Of a DNA stretch of 61,407 nt, positions 16,325 through 24,616 are shown piece after piece. Made by a program: the position numbers and the translations under genes. The notes under the pieces were generated by a model. The model was given only the letters and a program-made list of their open reading frames with translations. It was not told the DNA's origin and did no database searches. The stretch is from Anaerolineae bacterium. GTDB lineage: Bacteria > Chloroflexota > Anaerolineae > Anaerolineales > UBA11579. The stretch's first letter is position 1; every line of letters starts with the position of its first letter. Location of the stretch: assembly GCA_004297445.1 (NCBI GenBank), contig SCUK01000076.1, forward strand, positions 1 through 61,407. Direction: 5' to 3'.

Positions 16325-17905
16325 TCAATCACGAATCACGCCATCGCCCAGACCGAACTCTTCCGGGCGCACCGGGCGCGGAAAGTCATAGAAGATGTGA
16401 TAGGGTCCGATCTGTGCTTCCTTAAATTCCAGTCCGGCAAACTGGAACCAGTTGCGCAGGCGGTCATCCAACGCGTGATGTTTCGTAGTAATCCACGCCA
16501 CATGCTCGCTCCGGTCGGCGGCTTCGGCATAGGGTAAGTAACGGTTGTCCAACGGCGTGTAGCTCATGTCCGCCTTGTACGGCAGTTCGGCCGCGTAGCG
16601 CAGCCGTTCGCCGGACACAAACGCAATTCGGAAGGTCATCCAGTGATTGCCGTAGCCTTCCGTTAAATCATTCTCCAGCAGAAACGCAATGAGTTCATCG
16701 TCATAGTCATTATGGAATTCGGTGATAGGGTCAAATTGGGTGGTCAACCCCTGCGGAGAAGCCGCCGCAATCCAGGTAGTAGCGCCATGGAACACCAGCG
16801 CAAGAACCAGCGCGCCCAGTCCCAGCGCCGGTTTCAACTGCCACAGCCCGGCGCAGAAAGCCGCAAGCAGGAGAGAAACGGGCAACGCCAGCGGCAACAG
16901 ATAGCGTCCGGTCGCATCCAACCCAAACGTGCTGGCCACAAACACCACGACGAACAGGGTCACAAATGCTGTCAGGAGGATGCCCGCATCGCGTTTCAGC
17001 CCGACTGCGGCCCAGCCCCTAAAACGAAACACATACAGCCCCGCCATCATAAAGAGCCACAACCCGGCCACCGCCAGAGGCAGCGGGAAGAAAGTGTCCA
17101 ACCACGGCGCGCGCAGGCTGAATACGGCACTCAGCCCAAACAACAGGAACGTAATGAGCCTCGACAACGGCGTCGAAGCAACGATGTCTCCCGGCCCGGA
17201 CAACGATTTCAACGCTTCCCAATCATGGGCAAAGTTGTACATCCACCACGGAAGACTCCCGATCATAAATCCGAGAGCGGCCAGCGTATAAAAAGGCAGG
17301 TACTCGCGCCGGAATTTCCACAGACCTGCCAGCCCCACCGGTAGCAGGTAGACCCCGGAAATTCCGAGCGTCCACCAGCCGAGCCCGCCGCACAGACCCA
17401 GCAACAGCCACACCCACCATTTCCGGCCATGCTGGGTGAACACCACCAGATAGCCAAGTCCCAATACCAGTTGGCCAAGCAAAAGCGATTCGTTATACCC
17501 GCCAAGTGTAGCGGTGGTATAGAGGCTGACCAGCACCGAAGGGATCGCCGCTAACCACGCGGCAACATCCGCCACACGCGTGTCTGTAAACCACAACCGC
17601 GCCAAACTCCAGATACACAGGATGTTGGCAAGATACAGCAGGCTCTGGGCAATCCGTATCGCCACAATGTTTTCGCCAAAAAGTCGAAACGAACCCGCGA
17701 GCGCCCAGGCATCCAGACTGCCCATGTAGGCTTGACCGTAGAAGAATACCGGGCGCGCCCCCATATTGATATGCCTACCCATCAACGCCACCAGGGACTC
17801 ATCGCCATTCAAAGGCACAGATTGGCTGAAGGTCAGTACCGCCTTCAAGGCGGCAGCCACCAGCAATGCGCCCAACAACGGCAAATACGGTCTTATCTTC
17901 CTCAT
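16325..17905 (-). CDS. GT-C type membrane protein, paralogue A
   Basis: This 526-residue membrane protein (about 11 helices) has the first-loop acidic motif SVPLNGDESLVALMGRHINM followed by FFYGQAYMGSLDAW. The C-terminal soluble part contains FHNDYDDELIAFLLENDLTE and ends with PEEFGLGDGVIRD. It is clearly paralogous to the protein at 18160-19737: FFYGQAYMGSL, LLLGQLVLGLGYLVVF, GLWKFRRE and RPEEFG are identical. It is transcribed away from the pseudogene at 17951. The shared 45-bp intergenic region shows that gene and divergent partner were duplicated together. Sugar donor and acceptor are unknown. Confidence 0.82.
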   Translation of the reverse strand: MRKIRPYLPLLGALLVAAALKAVLTFSQSVPLNGDESLVALMGRHINMGARPVFFYGQAYMGSLDAWALAGSFRLFGENIVAIRIAQSLLYLANILCIWSLARLWFTDTRVADVAAWLAAIPSVLVSLYTTATLGGYNESLLLGQLVLGLGYLVVFTQHGRKWWVWLLLGLCGGLGWWTLGISGVYLLPVGLAGLWKFRREYLPFYTLAALGFMIGSLPWWMYNFAHDWEALKSLSGPGDIVASTPLSRLITFLLFGLSAVFSLRAPWLDTFFPLPLAVAGLWLFMMAGLYVFRFRGWAAVGLKRDAGILLTAFVTLFVVVFVASTFGLDATGRYLLPLALPVSLLLAAFCAGLWQLKPALGLGALVLALVFHGATTWIAAASPQGLTTQFDPITEFHNDYDDELIAFLLENDLTEGYGNHWMTFRIAFVSGERLRYAAELPYKADMSYTPLDNRYLPYAEAADRSEHVAWITTKHHALDDRLRNWFQFAGLEFKEAQIGPYHIFYDFPRPVRPEEFGLGDGVIRD

Positions 17906-17950
17906 AGCGCGGCTATCCTATCACAGGCAATTTCAACTTGCTCTTCCCAC
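17906..17950. promoter_or_regulatory. Divergent intergenic region, copy 1
   Basis: The stretch GCGCGGCTATCCTATCACAG and the following GGCAATTTCAA recur almost unchanged at 19738-19782 between the second divergent pair. It must hold the start signals for the minus-strand gene, and once for the plus-strand copy, but I cannot assign boxes with confidence. Confidence 0.5.
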
Positions 17951-18132
17951 ATGATCAGCCGCTTCTGACCCTTTTATTTCTTGGCTTACTGACTTTCAGT
18001 CTGCCCCTGCTGCCCGGCGAGCTCACCATCGATGACGCCTGCATCACCTTCCGCTACAGCCGCAACCTGTTGGCGGGCGATGAGTTCCTGGCCGTCTACA
18101 AACGTGTGGAGAGGATGCCCAAAGGGTGTTAG
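17951..18132 (+). pseudogene. Truncated copy of the 19783 GT-C gene
   Basis: Only the first 55-60 codons remain. The readable frame gives LTIDDACITFRYSRNLLAGD, matching RTIDDAYITFRYSRNLLAGE at the start of the intact gene at 19783. The ATG at 17951 is followed by TGA five codons later, so a frameshift separates it from the homologous frame. After the match to the intact gene fades (about 18125) there is a stop codon and then the end of the next minus-strand gene. About 1.35 kb of coding sequence has been lost. No function is expected. Confidence 0.85.
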
Positions 18133-18159
18133 AGAGGAATGGGTTGCTGGTTCTCACTC

Positions 18160-19737
18160 TCAGGGAGTGACGCCATCCCCGTAGCCAAACTCTTCAGGGC
18201 GCAAAGCGCGCGGGAAATCATAGAAGATATGATAAGGACCGATCTGGTGTTCCCTGTAACTTAGCCCTTCTTCTTCCAGCCACATTCGAACGCTTTCATC
18301 CCAGTCCGGAACGTTGGTCGTCACCCAGGCCACCCGGTCGCTGCCATCTGCCGCCGCTACATAGGCAGGATACCGATTGTCCGTAGGATCCCAAATGGGC
18401 GGGTAATAAGGAAACTCAGGAGAATAGATAACGCGCTCACCGGATTGAAAGGCAATTGGGAACACCACCCAGACATTGCTGTAGCCGCGCGTCAGGTCAT
18501 TCGCAATCAGGAATTCAATGAGTTCCTCATCGTAATCGTTGGTAAAACGGATGGCGGGACCAAACTGCGAAGTCAACCTCTCTGGGGAACGGGCGGACAT
18601 CCAGGTAGGGACTATGTTTAGCGCCAGAGCGAAGACCATTGCGGCGGCCCCTATGATCCGCTTCTGATTGAACAATCCCAGTATCAGCACTGCCACCATC
18701 AGCGCTGCTGGCAACGCCAGCGGCAGCAGATAACGGCCGGTAGCATTGATGCCAAAGTTGCTGATTGAGAATATCAGCGGAAACAGAAGCGTAAAGAGCC
18801 CCAGCAGGCGCCGCGCCGGTTCGCGCAGGCCGGCGGATTGCAGCCCTTTCATACGGAAGGCGTACACGGCCGCCAGAAGGTAAAACCAAACACCGGCGAT
18901 GGAAATTGGCAGGGGATAGATCACTCTCAGCCACGGAGCACGTATGCCAAGAACTGCGCTCATCCCAAATAGCGAGAAATTCAGGAATCGCTGGAACGGA
19001 TCCATACGATCCTCAGGTCGTCCCAGTCCGCCCAGGATGTGCAGCGCTGCCCAGTCGTTCTGGAAGTTATAGGCCCACCATGGCCAGCTTCCGATGAAGA
19101 ATCCTGTTGCCGCCAGCGCGTAGAACGGGATGTTCTCGCGCCGGAACTTCCACAAACCAAGCAACGCCACCGGCAATAAATACGCCCCGGACATCCCCAG
19201 ACTCCACCAGCCCAGCCCGGCACACAGACCCAGCAGGAGCCACAGCCACCACCTGCGCCCATGGTCTGTGAACACCACCAGATAACCCAGTCCTAAGACA
19301 AGCTGCCCAAGGAGAAGTATTTCACCGTAGTTGCCGAACTTTGAAACCAGGTAAGTATTGACAAGCACGGTTGGCACTGCCAACAACCAGGCGGTGATGT
19401 CCGCTACGCGCTTGTCAGCAAACCACAACCGCGCCAGCCACCACGCGCTGATGATTATTGCCAGATACATCGGGATCTGCCACAGCCGCATCCCGTCCAC
19501 TGATTCGCCAATGATCAGAAAGCCCGCCGCGGCCACATACGCGAACAGGCTGCCCATGTACGCCTGGCCATAGAAGAATGTCATGTGGCGACCCTGCAGG
19601 ATGTGCCGCGCCATCAACGCTCCCACTGCCTCATCCGCGGTGAACGGCACCGAATCGCTGTAGATCAGAATTAGGTGGCGCGCCACTGCAACCAGCAACG
19701 CGCCGAGCAATGGCAGGAAGGGCTTTATTCTTTGCAT
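18160..19737 (-). CDS. GT-C type membrane protein, paralogue B
   Basis: This 525-residue polytopic membrane protein is the paralogue of 16325-17905; I estimate well over half of residues identical in the first 250. The first-loop motif is SVPFTADEAVGALMARHILQ followed by FFYGQAYMGSLFAY. The C-terminal soluble part has RFTNDYDEELIEFLIANDLT and ends ALRPEEFGYGDGVTP. In the acidic motif GDES of paralogue A is ADEA here, so substrate preference may have changed. It is divergent from the intact GT-C gene at 19783, with 45 nt between the start codons. Confidence 0.82.
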   Translation of the reverse strand: MQRIKPFLPLLGALLVAVARHLILIYSDSVPFTADEAVGALMARHILQGRHMTFFYGQAYMGSLFAYVAAAGFLIIGESVDGMRLWQIPMYLAIIISAWWLARLWFADKRVADITAWLLAVPTVLVNTYLVSKFGNYGEILLLGQLVLGLGYLVVFTDHGRRWWLWLLLGLCAGLGWWSLGMSGAYLLPVALLGLWKFRRENIPFYALAATGFFIGSWPWWAYNFQNDWAALHILGGLGRPEDRMDPFQRFLNFSLFGMSAVLGIRAPWLRVIYPLPISIAGVWFYLLAAVYAFRMKGLQSAGLREPARRLLGLFTLLFPLIFSISNFGINATGRYLLPLALPAALMVAVLILGLFNQKRIIGAAAMVFALALNIVPTWMSARSPERLTSQFGPAIRFTNDYDEELIEFLIANDLTRGYSNVWVVFPIAFQSGERVIYSPEFPYYPPIWDPTDNRYPAYVAAADGSDRVAWVTTNVPDWDESVRMWLEEEGLSYREHQIGPYHIFYDFPRALRPEEFGYGDGVTP

Positions 19738-19782
19738 GGCGCGGCTATACTATCATAGGCAATTTCAATTCATTCTTCTCTA
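19738..19782. promoter_or_regulatory. Divergent intergenic region, copy 2
   Basis: This is a near-identical copy of 17906-17950 (GCGCGGCTATACTATCATAG, then GGCAATTTCAA). It serves two intact genes transcribed away from each other; only 45 nt must hold both promoters, so leaders are very short or promoters lie inside the opposite gene. Confidence 0.5.
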
Positions 19783-21324
19783 ATGAGCCGCCACATCCGA
19801 CCCCTCCTGCCTCTCTTGCTTCTCGCCCTGCTGGCCTTCGGCCTGCGCCTGCTGCCCGGCGGGCGCACCATCGACGATGCGTACATCACCTTCCGCTACA
19901 GCCGCAACCTTCTGGCCGGCGAAGGCTTCGTCTACAACCCCGGTGAGCGGGTTCAGGGCACCACGACTCCGCTGTTCGCCCTGCTCATGGCCGGGCTGGC
20001 CGCGCCGCTGGGCGGCTCAGACGCGAACTTCCCCGCAATCGCTCTCACCTTCAGCGCGCTGGCCGACGCCGCTACCTGCGTCCTCCTCGTCCTGCTCGCC
20101 CGCAAACTTGGGTTCGCCGCCGCAGGCTGGGCCGCCGGGCTTGCGTGGGCCGTCGCGCCTTACAGCGTCACCTTCGCCATTGGCGGCATGGAGACCAGCC
20201 TGGTCGTCCTGCTGCTGGTGGGCGCGGGCGCGGCCTACCTATATATGAACTACCCGCTGGCTGCCCTTGCCGCCGGGCTGGCCCTGCTGGCGCGGCCGGA
20301 TACTCTTCTGCTCGTCGCGCCGCTCGCGCTGGACCGCCTGCTGTTCGATGTTCGTCGTCGCGGCGTGCGGCTATCCGCCCAGGAGGTCGTCGCCTTCCTG
20401 CTTCCCGGCGCGCTTTGGGGTGCGTTTGCGTGGGTCTACTTTGGCACACCCATCCCACAATCGGTAGCCGCCAAGTCCGAGGCGTACCTGCTCAATCCTG
20501 CGGCCGCCCTCATCCGTTTCATGCAGCACTACGCCACGCCCTTCATGGAAGACGCGTGGCTGGGGCCGAAGGTCGCCATTGGCATGGGTCTCATCCTCTA
20601 CCCATCGCTTTTTGGCATCGTCACGATGCGCCTGCTGAAGGACCAGCGCGCTGCCTGGCCGCTGCTGGCTTACCCGTGGCTGTATGCCGCCATCTTCGCC
20701 ATTGCCAACCCGCTCATCTTCCGCTGGTATCTCACGCCGCCCCTGCCGTACTACATCCTGTTTGTGCTTGTCGGCGCGCAGGTGCTGGTCGGCGACCTCT
20801 GGCGCGCCGCGCGCAAGGGCCGCCCTCTCCCCCGCCCGATTGTTGCCGCTCTCCTCCTGCTGCCCGCGCTGCTCCTGGCGCGTTCCTGGACCCTCGCGCC
20901 CGATCACGGCCCCACCCGCCCCGCGCCGGAAATGGCGTGGTACAAACTGGAACTGCTCTACACCCAGGCCGCCGCCCGCCTGGCTCCGCGCCTGGCTGCT
21001 GAACCCGGCACGCTGGCCGCCGGAGACGTAGGCGCGCTGGGGTATTTCACCGGCGCGCCGATTCTGGACACCGTCGGCTTGATGTCGCCGCAGGCTGCCG
21101 CCTATTACCCGCTTTCACCCGACCTCATCGCCGGTTTCGCCATCGCCATCCCACCCCAACTGATTCTGGAGGAACGTCCACGCTACATCATCGCCCTCGA
21201 AATCTATGTGCGCAACGGGTTAATGAAGAACGAGGAGTTTCTGGCGCATTACGAATTGGTCGAGGTACTGCCAACCGATATTTATGGCAGCGATGGGATG
21301 TTGATTTTTGAAAGGAGGGAGTGA
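19783..21324 (+). CDS. GT-C type membrane glycosyltransferase-like protein
   Basis: This membrane protein of 513 aa has about 11 helices. The first loop carries GRTIDDAYITFRYSRNLLAG and then NPGERVQGTTTPLFAL, the classic DD-type GT-C signature followed by an aromatic and basic region. The C-terminal soluble segment GTLAAGDVGALGYFTGAPIL resembles the end of the 9388-10851 protein. It is the only plus-strand gene of the glycosyltransferase cluster and the intact parent of the 17951 pseudogene. The start at 19783 fits the homology of the duplicated region. The substrate is unknown. Confidence 0.84.
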   Translation: MSRHIRPLLPLLLLALLAFGLRLLPGGRTIDDAYITFRYSRNLLAGEGFVYNPGERVQGTTTPLFALLMAGLAAPLGGSDANFPAIALTFSALADAATCVLLVLLARKLGFAAAGWAAGLAWAVAPYSVTFAIGGMETSLVVLLLVGAGAAYLYMNYPLAALAAGLALLARPDTLLLVAPLALDRLLFDVRRRGVRLSAQEVVAFLLPGALWGAFAWVYFGTPIPQSVAAKSEAYLLNPAAALIRFMQHYATPFMEDAWLGPKVAIGMGLILYPSLFGIVTMRLLKDQRAAWPLLAYPWLYAAIFAIANPLIFRWYLTPPLPYYILFVLVGAQVLVGDLWRAARKGRPLPRPIVAALLLLPALLLARSWTLAPDHGPTRPAPEMAWYKLELLYTQAAARLAPRLAAEPGTLAAGDVGALGYFTGAPILDTVGLMSPQAAAYYPLSPDLIAGFAIAIPPQLILEERPRYIIALEIYVRNGLMKNEEFLAHYELVEVLPTDIYGSDGMLIFERRE

Positions 21325-21349
21325 GGGCGAAACCGGGTACTGCTGACAA

Positions 21350-21811
21350 TTACAGGTTACAGCAATAAAGCGAATTCTCCCCATCCTCATGAACAATCGT
21401 TTTTACAAATTCCCACCCCAGGCGTTCCAGAATACCTGCCGCGGCTACGGTGGTGGCATACACAGCTGAGTATCCCAGAGTGCGCGCCAGACTCATGCCC
21501 TCCCGCACCAGTTCGGCGCCCACTCCCTGCCTGCGATGTGATTCGCGCACATACAGGCCCCCAAGTTCAGGCTGATAATCGGCCAATCTCCGCTCTTCGC
21601 GCGTCCGCAGGATAATGGTACCGGCAAGCTCGCCGGCCACAAAGGCCACCAACCGAATCGGAAGGCGCTCGCGCGAGGCATCTTCACGAAAATCCTGCTC
21701 CATGTCCTCCTGCGACCAATCCGCAAAATAGTCCGGCCATTGGGCGCGAAACCACTGAGCCAGCGTGGGGATGACGTCAATGTGGTCTGCAAGAAAGTCT
21801 ATTGTGATCAT
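21350..21811 (-). CDS. GNAT family N-acetyltransferase
   Basis: GNAT enzymes transfer an acetyl group from acetyl-CoA to an amine. The 153-residue protein has the order expected for the fold: motif A around LGGLYVRESHRRQGVGAELV (about residues 83-102), with the Q/RxxGxG/A pyrophosphate loop as RRQGVG, then SLARTLGYSAVYATT and the C-terminal AAGILERLGWEFV. An N-terminal helix contains TLAQWFRAQWPDYFADW. It is convergent with the preceding GT-C gene and is followed upstream by the small kinase gene. The acceptor is unknown; small-molecule resistance or metabolism are both possible. Confidence 0.88.
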   Translation of the reverse strand: MITIDFLADHIDVIPTLAQWFRAQWPDYFADWSQEDMEQDFREDASRERLPIRLVAFVAGELAGTIILRTREERRLADYQPELGGLYVRESHRRQGVGAELVREGMSLARTLGYSAVYATTVAAAGILERLGWEFVKTIVHEDGENSLYCCNL

Positions 21812-21860
21812 GTTTCATCACCGGCCGGTTATCAGGTTTGCGAATTACGCCGGGGTTTCG

Positions 21861-22361
21861 CTAATCCGCCGCTTCAGGATTCTCCTCGCACTCACGCGGA
21901 GGATCATACAGCGCCATCTCTTCCGCGCCTGGAATCTCGAAGACGTCCGCCCATCCAAAAATTTCCTCGCGGGTGATAGCCGGATTCTCTCTGCCGCGCT
22001 TCTGAATGCGTTCGAAGAGCACTTCAGCGGGCGCAGTCAGATAATGCAGTTCAACAGCGGCGCCCAACCTACGCGCGCCCTCGCGCAATGTGTCGCGTTC
22101 CGACCTGCCCCACGTTCCCCACTCAATGATGACCACGAGTCCAAGCTTCAGCAGGTTTTGACCCAATTCCCATTGCAGCGCTTCAATCTTTGCCCGACTC
22201 TGTTCATCCCAGAGATTGATGGAGAGCGCATCCATCCACTCATCGGGAGCCAGGCGAACCGCGTGCAGGTTTTCTTCCAGGCATCTTGCTAATGTTGTCT
22301 TCCCTGAACCGGGCAGACCGCAGATGATTATCAATCTTGGGCCATTGATTGGATTCTTCAT
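21861..22361 (-). CDS. Small P-loop kinase (AAA_33 family)
   Basis: This 166-aa nucleotide-binding protein has Walker A at residues 15-22 (GLPGSGKT), followed by LARCLEENLHAVRLAPDEW, in which the DE pair resembles the acidic site of AAA_33/zeta-toxin-like and polynucleotide-kinase-like enzymes. VVIIEWGTWGRSERDTLREG corresponds to the second acidic and arginine region, and LHYLTAPAEVLFERI to the lid side. Such proteins phosphorylate small molecules or nucleic acid ends. No antitoxin-like gene is adjacent, so a toxin role is not supported. An 8-bp inverted repeat lies just upstream (22385-22392 / 22412-22419). Confidence 0.82.
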   Translation of the reverse strand: MKNPINGPRLIIICGLPGSGKTTLARCLEENLHAVRLAPDEWMDALSINLWDEQSRAKIEALQWELGQNLLKLGLVVIIEWGTWGRSERDTLREGARRLGAAVELHYLTAPAEVLFERIQKRGRENPAITREEIFGWADVFEIPGAEEMALYDPPRECEENPEAAD

Positions 22362-22441
22362 GGCGGTCGCTCATCTACTAGGCTCTGAATCTGTGATTAC
22401 ATTTTGAACGTAGATTCAGCAAAGGTATCGTTAATAACAAT

Positions 22442-22469
22442 GTAGGGGCGACGCTTGCGTCGCCCCTAC
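22442..22469. repeat. Perfect 28-nt palindrome after rpoD
   Basis: GTAGGGGCGACGC and its exact reverse complement are separated only by TT. It lies 21 nt past the rpoD stop codon. It may end rpoD transcription or belong to a dispersed GTAGGGGCG-type palindrome family; a similar GC-rich palindrome next to CCCCTAC occurs at 38569. Confidence 0.6.
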
Positions 22470-22490
22470 CAATCAGATCAAACTATCGCT

Positions 22491-23738
22491 CTACTCGCCC
22501 AGGTATTCGCGCAACTTGCGGCGGATGACCGGGTGGCGCAGGCGGCTCAACGCCTGGGCCTCGATCTGGCGCACGCGTTCGCGCGTCACGCCCATCTTGC
22601 GACCCACTTCTTCCAGCGTGTAGGCCTGGCCGTCCAGCAACCCGTAGCGCAGTTGCAGGATGCGCACTTCGCGCGGCGGCAGCGAACCCAGCACTTCATC
22701 CAGGTGCTCCTTGAGCAGGTTGTACGTCGCGCTGTCGTCCGGTGCCGGGGCCTCGCGGTCCTGGATGAAATCACCCAGCACCGAGTCTTCCTCGTCATCG
22801 GTCGGCGTCTCCAGCGAAAGCGGGCGGCGCGCCACCTGAATCATGTTCTCGACCTTCTTGGGCGGCACATCCAGCGCCGCCGCCAGTTCGTCCACGCTTG
22901 GGTCGCGCCCCAGCCGCTGGGTGAGCTGGTGCTGCACGCGCAGCAGTTTGTTAATCTGGTCGCCCATGTGCACCGGCACGCGGATGGTGCGGCCCTGGTC
23001 GGCGATGGCACGCGTCACCGCCTGGCGAATCCACCAGGTGGCGTAGGTACTGAATTTGTGACCGCGGCGGTAATCGAATTTCTTGGCGGCGCGAATCAGG
23101 CCGATGTTGCCTTCCTGAATCAGGTCCTGGAAGGGCACACCGCGGCCCATGTATTTCTTCGCCACGCTGATCACCAGGCGTGAGTTGGCGGTAATGAGGT
23201 GTTCGCGTGCCGCCCAGCCGTCTTCAATGTTGAAGCGGTGCTCGTCACGGTCATCCACCTCGAGTTCAAAGCCGTCCTTGGCCATCGTCTCACGCGAGAT
23301 GCGGCCCTTTTCAATACGCTTGGCGAGATAGACTTCTTCCTCGGCGGTGAGCAGCGGCACCCGCCCGACCTCTTTGAGGTACAGGCCAATCATGTCGTCA
23401 GTGTCGATGTTCGCCAGGTAGGTGTCGTCCAGTTCCGCCCCGTCCGGCCCGGCGTCTTCCTCTTCTTCAATCTCTTCGATATCCGACGCGAGGCTGTCCT
23501 CGGACGGCTCGATGTTGGTGTCGTCGTCCACGTACGGAATGCCGGCGCCCAAGAGCGCGGCAAACGCTTCTTCCAGCTGGTCGACGTCGCGCTCAGCTTC
23601 GGGGAAGAAGTTCAGGATATCGTCGATGGTGACGTAGGTCTTCTTGCGGCCCAGCTCAATCAGCCGGGCAATCGGCGAGAAGTCCTCACCCTCGCGGTCT
23701 TCGTATTCGTTCAGCATTTTTTCTTCAATAGACTTCAT
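22491..23738 (-). CDS. rpoD: Primary RNA polymerase sigma factor (RpoD/SigA)
   Basis: This is the housekeeping sigma-70 factor. A region 1.1-like N-terminus ([14 protein letters not shown]) is followed by an acidic stretch, region 1.2 ([17 protein letters not shown], from about residue 112), region 2 with [39 protein letters not shown] and [13 protein letters not shown], region 3, and region 4 with [20 protein letters not shown]. Length is about 415 aa, short for a primary sigma factor. I prefer the ATG at 23738 because the in-frame GTG at 23753 lies directly against the AAAAGG sequence. The gene is monocistronic as far as can be seen, with a promoter and structured leader upstream. Confidence 0.96.
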   Translation of the reverse strand: MKSIEEKMLNEYEDREGEDFSPIARLIELGRKKTYVTIDDILNFFPEAERDVDQLEEAFAALLGAGIPYVDDDTNIEPSEDSLASDIEEIEEEEDAGPDGAELDDTYLANIDTDDMIGLYLKEVGRVPLLTAEEEVYLAKRIEKGRISRETMAKDGFELEVDDRDEHRFNIEDGWAAREHLITANSRLVISVAKKYMGRGVPFQDLIQEGNIGLIRAAKKFDYRRGHKFSTYATWWIRQAVTRAIADQGRTIRVPVHMGDQINKLLRVQHQLTQRLGRDPSVDELAAALDVPPKKVENMIQVARRPLSLETPTDDEEDSVLGDFIQDREAPAPDDSATYNLLKEHLDEVLGSLPPREVRILQLRYGLLDGQAYTLEEVGRKMGVTRERVRQIEAQALSRLRHPVIRRKLREYLGE

Positions 23739-23960
23739 ATGTTTCGCACGCACCTTTTACGTAGTTCTCTGCCAGCCAGTTTCAGGCGCTGGCAGACATC
23801 AATTCCTTACCTGTCTCGGTCAACAATTGGCTTCCCTCTCGGGAAGCCTCCTCAAACCTGCCTGATTTGTCGTATTTTTGCCCCAAAAGCGGTTGCCTTC
23901 CGGTCAACCAGCCTTTGAAAGCATCACTTACAGGATACAGGTTTTTAAGGTGAATTGCAA
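23739..23960 (-). promoter_or_regulatory. rpoD promoter and structured leader
   Basis: Minus strand: TTGCAA (23960-23955), a 17-nt spacer and TATCCT (23937-23932). The leader of about 190 nt contains three hairpins: 23891-23909 (5-bp stem), 23829-23848 (8-bp stem with a GAGA loop) and 23768-23796 (9-bp stem). The promoter overlaps the end of the upstream DUF4340-like gene by no more than the intergenic space. Confidence 0.6.
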
Positions 23961-23979
23961 CAGGCAGACCCAAATTCCT

Positions 23980-24537
23980 TTAAGGTTCGCCGCCCGTGGC
24001 AGGGATCAGCGGGGGCGTCCGCAGCAGGTCCAGCACGGCGTCCAGGGTGAACAGGTTGACCAGTTGGGGGTCATTTCCCGGCACCCGTACGTAATACGCC
24101 CCGCCGTTGAACGTCTTGCCGCCCACTTCCAACTCCTGATTGCTGCCATCCAGAAGCAGGATACGGATGACGTATTCCGGCGTCGCCAGGCCCACCGAAG
24201 CCAGGTCGCTGATGGGGTCGAGAGCCGATTGTTCATACAACGTGCCCAGCCCGCTGATGGCGCTCTGCACGGTGAACTGGTCCACCTCGGCCGCCGTCGC
24301 CGGCGGTTCATCCATGACCCATTGGCCGTCGGCCCCCAGGCTCAGCGCGGCGCGCGCCCCATCCGGGCCTTCGATTTCCAGCCCGGCGATCTGGGTAACA
24401 TCCAGCAACAGCACGACCGGCCGCGGGGTGGGCACCACTTCGGCGGCTTCGGCGGCCTGCTGGCGTTGCACCACCAGGGCAACCAGCAGCAGGACGGCGA
24501 ATGCGCCTACGACGTACCAGGTTTCTTTCTTTACCAT
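23980..24537 (-). CDS. DUF4340-like membrane-anchored protein
   Basis: This protein of 185 aa is anchored by one N-terminal helix (MVKKETWYVVGAFAVLLLVA). The rest is probably outside the membrane: VVLLLDVTQIAGLEIEGPDG starts a DUF4340-type domain, with YVIRILLLDGSNQELEVGGK and GAYYVRVPGNDPQLVNLF. A start further upstream would run into the GldG-like gene; the ATG at 24537 is preferred because it begins the signal anchor. DUF4340 proteins are often encoded with GldG-like ABC components, exactly as here, and their role is unknown. It is the last gene of the operon. Confidence 0.83.
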   Translation of the reverse strand: MVKKETWYVVGAFAVLLLVALVVQRQQAAEAAEVVPTPRPVVLLLDVTQIAGLEIEGPDGARAALSLGADGQWVMDEPPATAAEVDQFTVQSAISGLGTLYEQSALDPISDLASVGLATPEYVIRILLLDGSNQELEVGGKTFNGGAYYVRVPGNDPQLVNLFTLDAVLDLLRTPPLIPATGGEP

Positions 24538-24616
24538 TCTTAACCTCTTATCGCACCCAACTTCCGTAGAGTAGCCCACGGAATGCCACTCTTCAGGGAG
24601 TTGGAGTTGAAAAGCA

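Noticed and set aside
21861..22361. Zeta-toxin or toxin-antitoxin interpretation of the small P-loop kinase
   Set aside because: No antitoxin-like partner is adjacent and the motifs fit general AAA_33 kinases.
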